A DNA stretch of 64,000 nt from Lachnospiraceae bacterium KM106-2 (GTDB taxonomy: Bacteria > Bacillota > Clostridia > Lachnospirales > Lachnospiraceae): contig AP018794.1 in assembly GCA_009731425.1 (NCBI GenBank), positions 2,425,960 through 2,489,959 on the forward strand, given 5' to 3'. Below the pieces are notes generated by a model. That model had not been told where the DNA came from. It was given only the letters and a program-made list of their open reading frames with translations, and ran no database searches. The position numbers were made by a program, and so were the translations under genes. Shown here piece after piece: positions 9,130 through 17,435 of the stretch; position 1 is the stretch's first letter; the number at the start of each line of letters is the position of its first letter.

Positions 9130-9288
9130 AACTTCTCCTGTCAATGTCCCTTTTACTAAATATACTTGTATTGTAAAAAGCATAACTTGGAAAGTCAACC
9201 CTTGGATAGCTTCTACTATGAATACTTTTTTTACCAATTTTGTAGTACAATATTCCTATATAAAATGATAGTTAAGGAGGAAATTATA

Positions 9289-10059
9289 ATGTATGTATCG
9301 ATCACTAGAGATAAGTTAACTCTACGGGGCAAACTAGAGAAACAAGCCGAAGGTTCTTGTCCGATCGCAATCTTATTTCATGGGTTTACAGGAGATATTG
9401 GCGATGAACCTGATCATGTGTATCAGAAAATATCGAATCAACTGAATCACGTTGGTATCGCAACTATCAGATTTGACTTTAATGGCCATGGTAAAAGTGA
9501 TGGGGACTTTCGTGCCATGAATTTATTTAATGAACTCAATGATGCAATTGCAATCCTATCCTATGTTAGAAAACTTGATTTTGTAACTGATATTTATCTC
9601 ATCGGACATTCCCAAGGCAGTGTCGTAGCTGGTATGTTAGCCGGTTATTATAATGATGTAATAGCAAAACTTGTCCTGTTAGCTCCCGCTGCTACCTTAA
9701 AAACAGATGCTCTCGCTGGGAAATGTATGGATGCAGTCTACGATCCAAACCATATTCCAGAGACCGTTGATGTCGATGGTGGCAACCATCTTGTCGGGGG
9801 GCATTACTTTCGAATTGCCAAATCCTTTCCGATCTATGAAGTGACCGCACAGTTTAAAGGACCTTCATTAGCGATCCATGGTATCTTCGATCAAATCGTA
9901 AATGCAGATGCTTCTAGAAAATATCATAAAACTTTATCCAACTGCCAATTAGAACTCTTACATAACTTAGATCATGGACTATACGGAGAGGATCAAGCTC
10001 ATATGCTAACCTTGATCACCGATTTTCTAGATCCTAGAAAGAAGGATTCCCATGAATAA
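9289..10059 (+). CDS. Alpha/beta hydrolase, cinnamoyl/feruloyl esterase-like (Est1E family)
   Basis: A 256-residue cytoplasmic serine esterase. The start at 9289 follows TAAGGAGGAAATTATA; the earlier in-frame ATG at 9166 is on the wrong side of the divergent promoter. Oxyanion-side motif HGFTGD is at 31-36, the nucleophile elbow GHSQGS places Ser108, and the triad is completed by Asp201 (GIFDQIV) and His229 (NLDHGL). Spacing and surrounding residues match Butyrivibrio Est1E and Lactobacillus cinnamoyl esterases, so the likely substrates are hydroxycinnamate esters or short acyl esters from plant material. It overlaps the next gene by 8 bases. Confidence 0.88.
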   Translation: MYVSITRDKLTLRGKLEKQAEGSCPIAILFHGFTGDIGDEPDHVYQKISNQLNHVGIATIRFDFNGHGKSDGDFRAMNLFNELNDAIAILSYVRKLDFVTDIYLIGHSQGSVVAGMLAGYYNDVIAKLVLLAPAATLKTDALAGKCMDAVYDPNHIPETVDVDGGNHLVGGHYFRIAKSFPIYEVTAQFKGPSLAIHGIFDQIVNADASRKYHKTLSNCQLELLHNLDHGLYGEDQAHMLTLITDFLDPRKKDSHE

Positions 10060-10456
10060 TATTCTTACCATTCACGTTTCCTTAGATGAAACAGTTGAAA
10101 TGAAAAACGAACAAAATCTCGTTCGTTTGATCCTCTTTCACGGAAGTTGTGACTGCCCCAATTTTCATGGAACGATCTTAAAAGGCGGGGTGGATACTCA
10201 GATTATTGAAAAGGATGGACATGGCACTCTTTCTGCACGCTATGTAATGAAAGGACGGGATTTCTCCAATCAGGAATGTGAAATGTTTATTGAAAATGAT
10301 GGTATCATATCCAGTGATGGTTCCATCCAAACCACACCACGGATCATCACCAATAGTAAATCACTAAAATGGATGGAAGAGGAAACTCTAACAGGAGATA
10401 TTATCCCCGAAGCAGACGGCATTCAAATTCGCATCAATAAAAAAGGCACTCTATAA
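10052..10456 (+). CDS. DUF3237 family protein
   Basis: A 134-residue protein whose start overlaps the end of the esterase gene, implying translational coupling. The pattern FHGTILKGGVDTQII, followed by LSARYVMKGRDFS and then IENDGII, is typical of the DUF3237 family, small beta-barrel proteins of unknown activity. The end reads SLKWMEEETLTGD. Coupling to a feruloyl-esterase-like enzyme suggests a shared aromatic or acyl substrate, which is inference only. It ends right inside a hairpin (10444-10466). Confidence 0.75.
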   Translation: MNNILTIHVSLDETVEMKNEQNLVRLILFHGSCDCPNFHGTILKGGVDTQIIEKDGHGTLSARYVMKGRDFSNQECEMFIENDGIISSDGSIQTTPRIITNSKSLKWMEEETLTGDIIPEADGIQIRINKKGTL

Positions 10457-10466
10457 AAGAGTGCCT
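10444..10466 (+). repeat. 23-bp hairpin, left copy of an exact direct repeat
   Basis: The hairpin (AGGCACTC / GAGTGCCT, loop TATAAAA) overlaps the stop codon of the DUF3237 gene. The identical 23 bases recur at 10699-10721, flanking a 232-bp insert. It looks like a terminator stem that was duplicated or targeted by the insertion. Confidence 0.8.
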
Positions 10467-10698
10467 CAGCTTGTCGACAAAGTCGCCAAGCTTGGATGAA
10501 AGACAACTTTCATCCAGTTTGCAAGTCGGAACCGACTGGTACTCGTTCGTGCAAGTGGCAAGATCAGCCACCTGCTCGCACCAGTCCAGAAGCCGAAAAG
10601 CGTCGTTTCCGACTTCTGATTTTAAATGGAGAACGAAGTTCTCCAAACCTCTCCCCAAGATACAAATTGAGTGAGTGAAAGTAATTGTCTACAGTCTG
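10467..10698. mobile_element. MITE-like, hairpin-rich intergenic element (non-coding)
   Basis: This 232-bp insert lies between the two exact copies of the 23-bp hairpin. Its ends form imperfect inverted repeats: CAGCTTGTCGACAAAG at the left and, read inward from the right, CAGACTGTAGACAATT. Inside are several small perfect hairpins: GGATGAAAG/CTTTCATCC, AGTCGG/CCGACT, and GGAGAAC-GAA-GTTCTCC. It is visibly more GC-rich than its surroundings. Short open frames cross it on both strands without ribosome binding sites. Pieces of the same sequence recur at 40107-40148, and a related hairpin-rich stretch lies at 36425-36590. I infer a non-autonomous mobile or REP-like element. Confidence 0.65.
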
Positions 10699-10721
10699 AG
10701 GCACTCTATAAAAGAGTGCCT
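10699..10721. repeat. 23-bp hairpin, right copy of an exact direct repeat
   Basis: Identical to 10444-10466. It sits 5 bases from the stop of the minus-strand YitT/kinase fusion gene and may serve as its terminator. Confidence 0.8.
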
Positions 10722-10725
10722 TTCG

Positions 10726-11997
10726 TTAGTTTACATAGGTTTGAATGATATTTACGATATTCTCTTCCGATGTCTTTCCAGTATCTAGCATCAGGTGATA
10801 ATTGCTTGCGAGGCCAAAAACCTTTCCTGTGTAATACTTATAATGTTTATAGCGTTCCCGATTGATCTCTGTCATATGTCTCATCGCCTGATGGTAATCC
10901 ATTTGTTCACGCTCCATAATCTCTTTTGTCTTCGTATCATCATCTGCATAAAGGAATATCTTATAGCAGTTATCATATTCTGAAAGGATGTGATCCGCAC
11001 AACGTCCTACAATCACACAATTCCCCTTGTCCGCAATTTTCTTCACTGCATGAGTTGCTGCCTCATACAAGCGATCCTTCGCTTCTTCCGGATGAGCATA
11101 TACTGTAGTCTGACTTACAAAGTCATGAAGAATTCCATTCGGCAATCTTTGTTCGTTTTTCTCAATATATATTTCTGATAAATTCGTCTCCTTTGCTTCC
11201 ATTTCAATAATCTCTCGGTCATAAAAGTCCAATCCAAGACGTTGTGCAAGCAGCTTTCCAATCTTTCGTCCATTAGAACCATATTCTCTTGAGATGGTAA
11301 TAATAACATGATTGTTCTTTTGATATGTAACTTTCTTCTCCAACTCTTCTTCCACTTCAAACAATCGTTGTGGTAAGAACGATAACTTACGATGAAACCA
11401 TCTTGCAACCATTCCAACTAACAATGCAGCAACTACGGTTCCTTCTCGGACGCCCTTTAGCTGATCGAATAATACCATCGACATTACCGCCGCAATCACT
11501 GCCATACTCGAATCAAATACTACTTTTGTCTTTCCGAATTCAGTATGCCACTTAGTAACGATCGCATTTACAAAAGATTCTCCCGGCAACATGACCACAT
11601 CAGCTAGTACCTCAACATAGACACCAAAGCCCAAGATCATACATCCTACTAATAAGCTTACTATCTGGATCATATAATTTTCCGGATTCATAAATCCAAG
11701 TAAGTACATCGTAAGATCAATGAAGAAAGAAAATAAGAATACGACCGGAATCTGTAACCAGGATTCTTTCTTAAATTGCTTTCCTAATATTACGATCTGT
11801 AACAGAATCAAAAGTAAGTTAAATACAAATGTAAACTCTCCAAGTGTAAAATCATATCCCAGACTCAACACATAAGGAATGGATGAAATTGGTGAGGTTC
11901 CAAGGCTTGCTTTCGTAATAAAACTCACTCCAAATGAGTTAATAAATAATCCGACTAAGAAGATTAAATATCGCTTTCCATAATTCCTTTTGTTCAC
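10726..11997 (-). CDS. Fusion of YitT/YczE-type membrane protein with cytidylate-kinase-like domain
   Basis: A 423-residue two-part protein. Residues about 8-200 form a five- or six-helix membrane domain of the YczE/YitT type (GTSPISSIPYVLS near 33-45; VMLPGESFVNAI near 135-146). Residues about 230-423 are a cytosolic cytidylate-kinase-like domain with a P-loop-like SREYGSNGRKIG at 236-247, LGLDFYDREII, and VIVGRCADHIL. The kinase half is of the Cytidylate_kin2 type, whose substrate is unknown. The stop of the MarR gene lies two bases upstream, so they form an operon. Tethering a nucleotide-kinase fold to a membrane domain suggests sensing or transport-linked phosphorylation. Confidence 0.85.
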   Translation of the reverse strand: MNKRNYGKRYLIFLVGLFINSFGVSFITKASLGTSPISSIPYVLSLGYDFTLGEFTFVFNLLLILLQIVILGKQFKKESWLQIPVVFLFSFFIDLTMYLLGFMNPENYMIQIVSLLVGCMILGFGVYVEVLADVVMLPGESFVNAIVTKWHTEFGKTKVVFDSSMAVIAAVMSMVLFDQLKGVREGTVVAALLVGMVARWFHRKLSFLPQRLFEVEEELEKKVTYQKNNHVIITISREYGSNGRKIGKLLAQRLGLDFYDREIIEMEAKETNLSEIYIEKNEQRLPNGILHDFVSQTTVYAHPEEAKDRLYEAATHAVKKIADKGNCVIVGRCADHILSEYDNCYKIFLYADDDTKTKEIMEREQMDYHQAMRHMTEINRERYKHYKYYTGKVFGLASNYHLMLDTGKTSEENIVNIIQTYVN

Positions 11998-11999
11998 TT

Positions 12000-12425
12000 C
12001 TATTCCTCCATGTTTCTCATATTTCTATAGATTTTTTCAGAAATAGCGGTGAACTGTTTGATTTCTTCCTCACTGATCCCAGAACATACTTCTTTTTCTT
12101 GTTCTTCAAAAACCTGATTTACAATTGCTAATTTTTTCTTTCCTTCCTCCGTCAGATAGATGAAATAGGAACGTCTATTACCGTCTTTTTTTCTTCTTTC
12201 AATCAGTCCCTTCTCTTCCATCTTAGTTAAAATACCTGTCATCGTAGCAGCATCTGTCAAAGTTCCTTCCACAAGGTCCTTTTGCATACAGCCGTCATGT
12301 AAGCCAAGATAGTCTAATACTTTAGGCTGCCCTGGTGTAAGATGCGCATGCTGCCACTTTGCTTGAACTACTTTTGTAAATAATGCATGATTTGCCATTA
12401 ACATATAGTGAAATTTCTGATCCAT
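12000..12425 (-). CDS. MarR family transcriptional regulator
   Basis: A 141-residue winged-helix regulator. The helix-turn-helix lies about residues 45-70 (MQKDLVEGTLTDAATMTGIL), followed by the wing (GLIERRKKDGNRRSYFIYLT). It probably represses its own operon, which contains the YitT/kinase fusion two bases downstream, through the palindrome at 12473-12490. The ligand is unknown. Confidence 0.92.
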   Translation of the reverse strand: MDQKFHYMLMANHALFTKVVQAKWQHAHLTPGQPKVLDYLGLHDGCMQKDLVEGTLTDAATMTGILTKMEEKGLIERRKKDGNRRSYFIYLTEEGKKKLAIVNQVFEEQEKEVCSGISEEEIKQFTAISEKIYRNMRNMEE

Positions 12426-12472
12426 TTTAGCTTCTCCTTATTTTATATGCATGCAAATTATTTGTTTCCTAA

Positions 12473-12490
12473 TAGTTTGTATGCAAACTA
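12473..12490. promoter_or_regulatory. Putative MarR operator
   Basis: Inverted repeat TAGTTTG-N4-CAAACTA, 48 bases upstream of the MarR start. A second, weaker copy of the half-site (ATGCAAA then TTATTTG) lies at about 12450-12463. Position and symmetry fit autoregulation; not demonstrated. Confidence 0.55.
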
Positions 12491-12529
12491 TATTTTAATC
12501 ATTATTAAAAAAAAGTCAAGTTCAAGTGT

Positions 12530-13399
12530 TCAAGACAAATTACTTTTTCTAAATTCCGTCGGAGAAACTCGGTAATACTTTTTAAATAATCGACTGAAAT
12601 AATTTATGTTATCAAACCCACAATCTATGGCTATCTCCGTTATATTGTGATCGGACTGGCTTAATTGGCAAACCGCCTTCTTTAGCCGAACACTATTGAT
12701 ATATTCCGTTGCTGTTTGGCCTGTGATCTGCTTAAATAATCTACAGAAATGACACTTTGTAATACTAAGACACTCTGCCATTTTATCTAGAGATATATTT
12801 TCTTTATAATGTTCCTCGATCATTTGAAAGATAGGAAGGAAGCGCGTGAGATCTCTGGATTTCTGTTCAAACTCACTCTGCGATAGGATCAGACTGACAT
12901 GTCTCCGCAACAATAATACTAAAAGCTGATAGATCCATGATTTAATAGCCAGCTCATACCCCATCTTCTTTTCTTTATGTTCTCTTATGATCCGCTTTAT
13001 ACAATCCAAAATATCAGTATCCTCGCCAATTTCGTTTTCAAAAGCGATCTGATTGAAAGCTAAAGGCATCAGATACTTCGTCTGTAGCATATCAACCTGA
13101 TTACTAAATAGAAATGCCGGATCAATTCGAATCACATAAAATCCTAGTTCATCTGAGAGACTTTCTATGTAATGCAATTCATTACTATTTACAATAGCAA
13201 CTTGCCCTTGTGTAATCTGAAAATGGTTCCTCCCACATTCTAGAATAGCGCTTCCCTTCTTAACATAATAAAGCTGAACATGTTCATGCCAGTGCTTTCT
13301 AAAATTCTCTCCTCGTTTTATATCATTTTTATAAAAAATATCTACACAAAAATCTGATACTGGTATCTCTCGATTAAAATAGTACGATGCCTGTTCCAT
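12530..13399 (-). CDS. AraC family regulator with N-terminal cupin
   Basis: A 289-residue transcription factor. The N-terminal effector domain has cupin-type residues (HWHEHVQLYYVKKG near 37-50). The C-terminal two-helix-turn-helix DNA-binding domain runs about 190-289 (LDKMAECLSITKCHFCRLFK; then NITEIAIDCGFDNINYFSRL). It faces away from a metallo-beta-lactamase-fold hydrolase gene across a 135-base gap and is the obvious candidate regulator of that gene. Confidence 0.9.
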   Translation of the reverse strand: MEQASYYFNREIPVSDFCVDIFYKNDIKRGENFRKHWHEHVQLYYVKKGSAILECGRNHFQITQGQVAIVNSNELHYIESLSDELGFYVIRIDPAFLFSNQVDMLQTKYLMPLAFNQIAFENEIGEDTDILDCIKRIIREHKEKKMGYELAIKSWIYQLLVLLLRRHVSLILSQSEFEQKSRDLTRFLPIFQMIEEHYKENISLDKMAECLSITKCHFCRLFKQITGQTATEYINSVRLKKAVCQLSQSDHNITEIAIDCGFDNINYFSRLFKKYYRVSPTEFRKSNLS

Positions 13400-13534
13400 T
13401 TTTTCTCCTCCATATCAATTTAGTGCTAATATTGGAAAATCAGGTGATTGTTATTCCAATAGTATAAACCTATTATAGAAGTTGTTCTTAGATAGGTAAA
13501 TATTAATATTATGCAAACATAAAGGAGGTTTTAA

Positions 13535-14347
13535 ATGAATATGACAAAACAGAATGGATGGAGACGACATCGAATGGCCATTCCGGATTTTAGAAAGGAG
13601 AATATTCCACCCTATCCTGCTACCAGATTTTTCGATCAGCTCTCCTTTATCGGTGATGAGCTTGTCGGCTGTTTTCTCGTAGAAACAAGTGAAGGACTGC
13701 TTCTATTAGACTGTATGAATCCAGATGACCGCTGTAGCAATATGATTGAAAAAGGAATTCAAGACTTAGGTCACAACATGAACGAACTAAAGGTAATACT
13801 TGTGACTCATGGTCACGGTGATCACTTTGGCAAAGCCGGCTATTTCAAAAAGAAATATCACACCCGGATATATATGTCAGAGATCGATTATCAATATGCT
13901 GCTAGTTTTCAAAACGGAAAACCATGGGATGCACTTGATTATCAAATGGATGGCTATTTAACCGATGGAGAGCTATTTACCTTAGGAGATACAACCATTG
14001 AATGTATCTTCACCCCTGGTCATACACTAGGCTGCTTTTCTTTTCTCATTCCTGTTACGGATGAAGGAACGCCTCACAAGATGGCTTTATGGGGTGGCTC
14101 TGGGATCATGCCGGATACGGATCGCACTGTATATCTGAATTCTTGGAAGAAGTTTAGCCAGATATGTGCCAATCGCGGTGTGGATGGAGAAATTGCAACC
14201 CATCCTTGTTTAGATCAAGGTCTTGCAAGACTTGATATCGTCCGCAATATTGTCGATGGCATTCCCAATCCCTTTGTCCTTGGCAAAGAAGGCTATCAAT
14301 ACTATGAAAAGATTTTCTATAACCTATGTAAACAGCCATCCAAATGA
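13535..14347 (+). CDS. Metallo-beta-lactamase-fold hydrolase (class B3-like arrangement)
   Basis: A 270-residue hydrolase. The metal-binding motif THGHGDH is at residues 91-97, with a further histidine in TPGHTLG and another in THPCLD. The tail resembles B3 beta-lactamase relatives (WKKFSQICANRGVDGEIATH). No signal peptide is seen, so it is probably cytosolic and acts on a lactone, thioester or similar rather than a beta-lactam. The start has AAAGGAGG eight bases upstream. It is divergent from the AraC regulator at 12530-13399. Confidence 0.85.
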   Translation: MNMTKQNGWRRHRMAIPDFRKENIPPYPATRFFDQLSFIGDELVGCFLVETSEGLLLLDCMNPDDRCSNMIEKGIQDLGHNMNELKVILVTHGHGDHFGKAGYFKKKYHTRIYMSEIDYQYAASFQNGKPWDALDYQMDGYLTDGELFTLGDTTIECIFTPGHTLGCFSFLIPVTDEGTPHKMALWGGSGIMPDTDRTVYLNSWKKFSQICANRGVDGEIATHPCLDQGLARLDIVRNIVDGIPNPFVLGKEGYQYYEKIFYNLCKQPSK

Positions 14348-14382
14348 TAGTTCTCGTCTGAATGGCTGTCATATTTCAATTA

Positions 14383-15264
14383 TTAACTTTCTGTAATGGC
14401 TCCACCATTCACATGCATAACTTGACCGCTGACATAAGTAGAATCTCTAGATGCCAGATATACATATGCCGGTGCCAGCTCAAAAGGCTGCCCCGGTCGA
14501 TCCATTGGAACAGTTCCACCAAACTTAGCAACCTGTTCCGCTGAATAGGAAGATACCGTAAGCGGTGTCCAGATTGGTCCCGGTGCCACAGCATTAACAC
14601 GGATGCCCCTCGAGATCAAATTCAATGCCAGAGACCTGGTAAAGGTAACAACTGCACCCTTTGTAGAGGAATAATCAATCAGATCTTTATTCCCCTCATA
14701 AGCTGTAATGGATGTGGTATTAATGATCACACTCCCTCGCTTCATATGCTTTAGAGCTTCTTTCGTCATATAGAAGATTGGGAATACATTCACAGAATAT
14801 GTCTCCAGTAATTGCTCTTTCGATATATTCTCTAAGCAAGACTGCGGATATTGCACGCCTGCATTATTTACTAAGATATCAAGTCTTCCACAAGTACAGA
14901 TTACCTTGTTTACAATCTCTTTGCACACACTCTCATGACGGATATCCCCTTCTATCAGAATTGCTCTTCCGCCATACATCTCAACTACTTCTTTTGTCTT
15001 GATAGCATCTTCTTTCTCATATAAGAAGGAAATTGCTACTGTTGCACCTTCCTTTGCATAAGCAACTGCTATCGCACGGCCAATTCCACTATCGCCACCA
15101 GTGATCAGCGCAACCTTACCCTCAAGTTTTCCGCTTCCCACATAACAAGGATCATCAAAGATTGGTAACGGACACATTTTCTCTTCGATTCCAGGCTGCA
15201 CTTCCTGATGCTGTGGAGGCATTCTCTTTGGCAGTTGGTTCACATCAATACACTTCTTCAACAT
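14383..15264 (-). CDS. SDR family oxidoreductase (YhdF/GsiB-region general-stress type)
   Basis: A 293-residue NAD(P)-dependent short-chain dehydrogenase with an N-terminal extension of about 48 residues typical of the YhdF/YtkK group (PPQHQEVQPGIEEKM). The cofactor motif TGGDSGIGRA lies near residues 55-64, NNAG follows, and the catalytic Tyr-x3-Lys is in DYSSTKGA. Substrate unknown; relatives are annotated as glucose/ribitol dehydrogenases on weak grounds. It is convergent with the hydrolase gene to its left. Confidence 0.9.
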   Translation of the reverse strand: MLKKCIDVNQLPKRMPPQHQEVQPGIEEKMCPLPIFDDPCYVGSGKLEGKVALITGGDSGIGRAIAVAYAKEGATVAISFLYEKEDAIKTKEVVEMYGGRAILIEGDIRHESVCKEIVNKVICTCGRLDILVNNAGVQYPQSCLENISKEQLLETYSVNVFPIFYMTKEALKHMKRGSVIINTTSITAYEGNKDLIDYSSTKGAVVTFTRSLALNLISRGIRVNAVAPGPIWTPLTVSSYSAEQVAKFGGTVPMDRPGQPFELAPAYVYLASRDSTYVSGQVMHVNGGAITES

Positions 15265-15291
15265 TAAATCTTCTCACCTCAATTGATTTAT

Positions 15292-16130
15292 TTACTTTCT
15301 ATCTCTCTCTACTCGAACGATCATATCTACATTCGCTTTCTCATATCTGTTAAATACCGACGTTCGGAAGTTATTTGGTGAAATACAGCCATAATACCAT
15401 GATTTGTTAGAAAAATAATTCTGTAACTGCTTGTTGGCAAATAATCTTCCATGTCTAGCATATATTTCATTTCTCGCCAGTCGTAACTGCTCAATACTAT
15501 ACCCATACAGTTCGTTATATGATAGATATCTAGAATTGCTATCCGGAATTACATACTCATAATCCCAATAATATTGATAACACTGACTTGGAGTAGATAT
15601 ATAATAATTATTATTTACAACTGTTTTTTGACTCTGTTTCTTACTCGCTTTCTCCTTTGCTGCTTTTTCCTTGGCTGCCTTTTCTTTTGCCGCTTTCTCC
15701 TTGGCTGCCTTCTCTTTCTTCTCTTTTTCCTCTTTATCTCTCTCAGCCATCACTTCTTCTGTCGTCTTCTCAAGGTTCCTTGTAGAAGTAACACATAATT
15801 TTTATCTGTAATTAAAGTGATCGTCTTTACTTCTACTTTCCCTGCAGCTTCTAAGTAAACTTTCATAGTAATAATATATCCGTCGGATTCTTTCTCCACC
15901 TTATCCTCGGAATACTGATCCGTTGTTACTTCCTTCTCATAGTACCCCTTCAGCCATTGACTTGCCTTCTCCCAAGCTTCTTTTCTCTCATCCGTAACCT
16001 TCTCTGTCTGCTCTGGAGCAGCCATTGTTGTAGCTACCGGTGCCGGTGTCGATTCCAAGCGATCATTTCCACATCCAAATAAAGCTAGACAAGCACCCAA
16101 CAGAAGGATCCATAATAGTTTTTTTTTCAT
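15292..16130 (-). pseudogene. YARHG-domain lipoprotein interrupted by a frameshift
   Basis: Two overlapping frames are clearly one gene. The first (from the ATG at 16130, after AAGGGG; MKKKLLW...) encodes a lipoprotein signal with lipobox LFGC and a small domain ending TLITDKNYVLLLQGT, then hits TGA at 15752-15750. The second frame carries LEKTTEEVMAERD, a run of KEKAA repeats, and the C-terminal YARHG domain (LRLARNEIYARHGRLF, then YFSNKSWYYG). One extra base around 15753-15801, for example in GGAACC-TTGAG, restores a continuous product of about 280 residues. YARHG domains are typical of surface lipoproteins. It may be a true lesion or an assembly error; I saw no slippery heptamer for programmed shifting. 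Confidence 0.8.
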
Positions 16131-16237
16131 ACGATTCCCCTTCAACTCATTCATACCATCTTATTCCTATCCTACTATTATGTGTGAACTTTATTCCCGA
16201 ACAATCGAATCTATTTTTATAAAATATCAATTTTTTA

Positions 16238-16266
16238 TTGTATCCTTTCTTTCTTTTGCATATAAT
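16238..16266 (+). promoter_or_regulatory. Promoter of the leader RNA / polyamine operon
   Basis: A -10 TATAAT at 16261-16266 preceded, 17 bases upstream, by TTGTAT at 16238-16243. It places a transcript start near 16273, about 390 bases before the speD start. Confidence 0.6.
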
Positions 16267-16272
16267 ATACTC

Positions 16273-16600
16273 TGTAAGGTTTTTCCTTATTTAGACAAAG
16301 ATTGTTACTTCTCTTTGTCAGCAGAGAATTTTTGACCATCATAAAGAGTTATCTTTCCCTGATCAAGGCCATACGGACAGCCGGGTCAAATGCCGCTTTG
16401 GCAACTTTGTTGCCTTATTGATTGAGCTGATTGCTCAAATTTTATAAGTTGGTTACTATAAACTTCACTTGTGAAACGATCAATAAGAGTATTAAAAGTA
16501 ATTCTTTTGCTATATAGACTCTAACCGTTATTATGATATTTTTTATCAAGTAATCCTAACAAGTGAACGTAGATAGGCTACGAGCACTTGTTTTTTTAAT
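16273..16600 (+). ncRNA. Candidate structured leader RNA or stand-alone ncRNA upstream of speD
   Basis: There is no gene here, but dense base-pairing. Elements are the stem TAAGG/CCTTA (16275-16289), GACAAAG/CTTTGTC (16294-16319), a long-range pair TTTGACC (16331-16337) with GGTCAAA (16384-16390), two competing hairpins sharing GGCA (TGCC/GGCA 16391-16403 or GGCAA/TTGCC 16400-16414), TTGAGC/GCTCAA (16422-16438), and a pair enclosing it, TTATTGAT (16415-16422) with ATCAATAA (16479-16486). It ends in a strong terminator (16559-16597). The segment 16361-16414 is more GC-rich than its surroundings, as in conserved RNAs. It may be a polyamine-operon riboswitch or attenuator, or a separate RNA such as the raiA or 6S class. 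I could not assign it. Confidence 0.6.
16559..16597 (+). terminator. Intrinsic terminator before the polyamine operon
   Basis: A two-part stem, ACAAGTG/CACTTGT outside and CGTAG/CTACG inside, followed by seven T. It lies 68 bases upstream of the speD start in the same direction, so it either ends an independent RNA or acts as an attenuator. Confidence 0.9.
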
Positions 16601-16664
16601 GTTAAAATGTGCTTCCATTCTCTTGTGATCATTTTAAAGAAATTAACAAAAAGGAGGCTGTATC

Positions 16665-17426
16665 GTGGATAACAAATTAACTCTATACGGTTTTAATAAT
16701 TTAACGAAATCACTCAGCTTTAATATTTATGATGTTTGTTATGCCAAATCAAGGAGGGAACAACTCGATTATATTGGTTACATCGATGAACAATATAACT
16801 CGGAGCGCCTTACGAATATCATGTATCAGCTTACCGAGATGATCGGCGCACATGTCTTAAACGTCTCAAAACAGGACTATGAGCCGCAAGGTGCAAGTGT
16901 GACCTTCCTCATCGCAGAAGGCTCCATGATACCAGTTAACAATGATACTGTAGTCGCCCATCTAGACAAAAGCCACGTAACCGTTCATACGTATCCGGAA
17001 TATCATCCCGATACCTTTCTTGCTACCTTTCGAGTTGATATTGATGTGGCTACTTGCGGTGAGATTACTCCTCTGTCTACTTTGGACTATCTTATTGGAA
17101 GCTTTGACTCAGATATTATAACGATGGATTATCGGGTGCGTGGTTTTACAAGAGATGTAAGCGGCAAAAAGCTATTTCTCGATCACAAGATCTCATCCAT
17201 TCAAGACTATATCAACGATGAAATCTTAAAGCATTATGATGCAATTGACATCAATATGTATCAGGCAAACCTCTTTCATACGAAAATGATGTTAAAAGAG
17301 ATCGATCTTCAGAACTATCTCTTTAATACCGATATCTATGAACTCCCACCAAAGACGAGACTTGAAATCACGAATAATCTGCGCCGGGAAATGATTGAAA
17401 TATTCTCAGGCAGCAATATTTTTTAG
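16665..17426 (+). CDS. speD: S-adenosylmethionine decarboxylase proenzyme (E. coli type)
   Basis: This pyruvoyl enzyme makes decarboxy-AdoMet, the aminopropyl donor for spermidine. The start is a GTG at 16665 with AAAAAGGAGG in front. The 253 residues resemble the long E. coli-type SpeD rather than the short Bacillus type. The self-cleavage site is Lys102-Ser103 in [13 protein letters not shown], where Ser103 becomes the pyruvoyl group. It is the first gene of the six-gene polyamine operon, downstream of the leader RNA and terminator. Confidence 0.93.
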   Translation: MDNKLTLYGFNNLTKSLSFNIYDVCYAKSRREQLDYIGYIDEQYNSERLTNIMYQLTEMIGAHVLNVSKQDYEPQGASVTFLIAEGSMIPVNNDTVVAHLDKSHVTVHTYPEYHPDTFLATFRVDIDVATCGEITPLSTLDYLIGSFDSDIITMDYRVRGFTRDVSGKKLFLDHKISSIQDYINDEILKHYDAIDINMYQANLFHTKMMLKEIDLQNYLFNTDIYELPPKTRLEITNNLRREMIEIFSGSNIF

Positions 17427-17435
17427 GAGGTGCAA

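Noticed and set aside
10471..10674. 67-codon frame (and minus-strand 74-codon frame) inside the MITE-like element
   Set aside because: No ribosome binding site, crosses perfect hairpins, and composition follows the inverted repeats.
15753..15801. Programmed -1 frameshift in the YARHG gene
   Set aside because: No X-XXY-YYZ slippery heptamer in the overlap and no strong downstream stem; a one-base deletion explains it.
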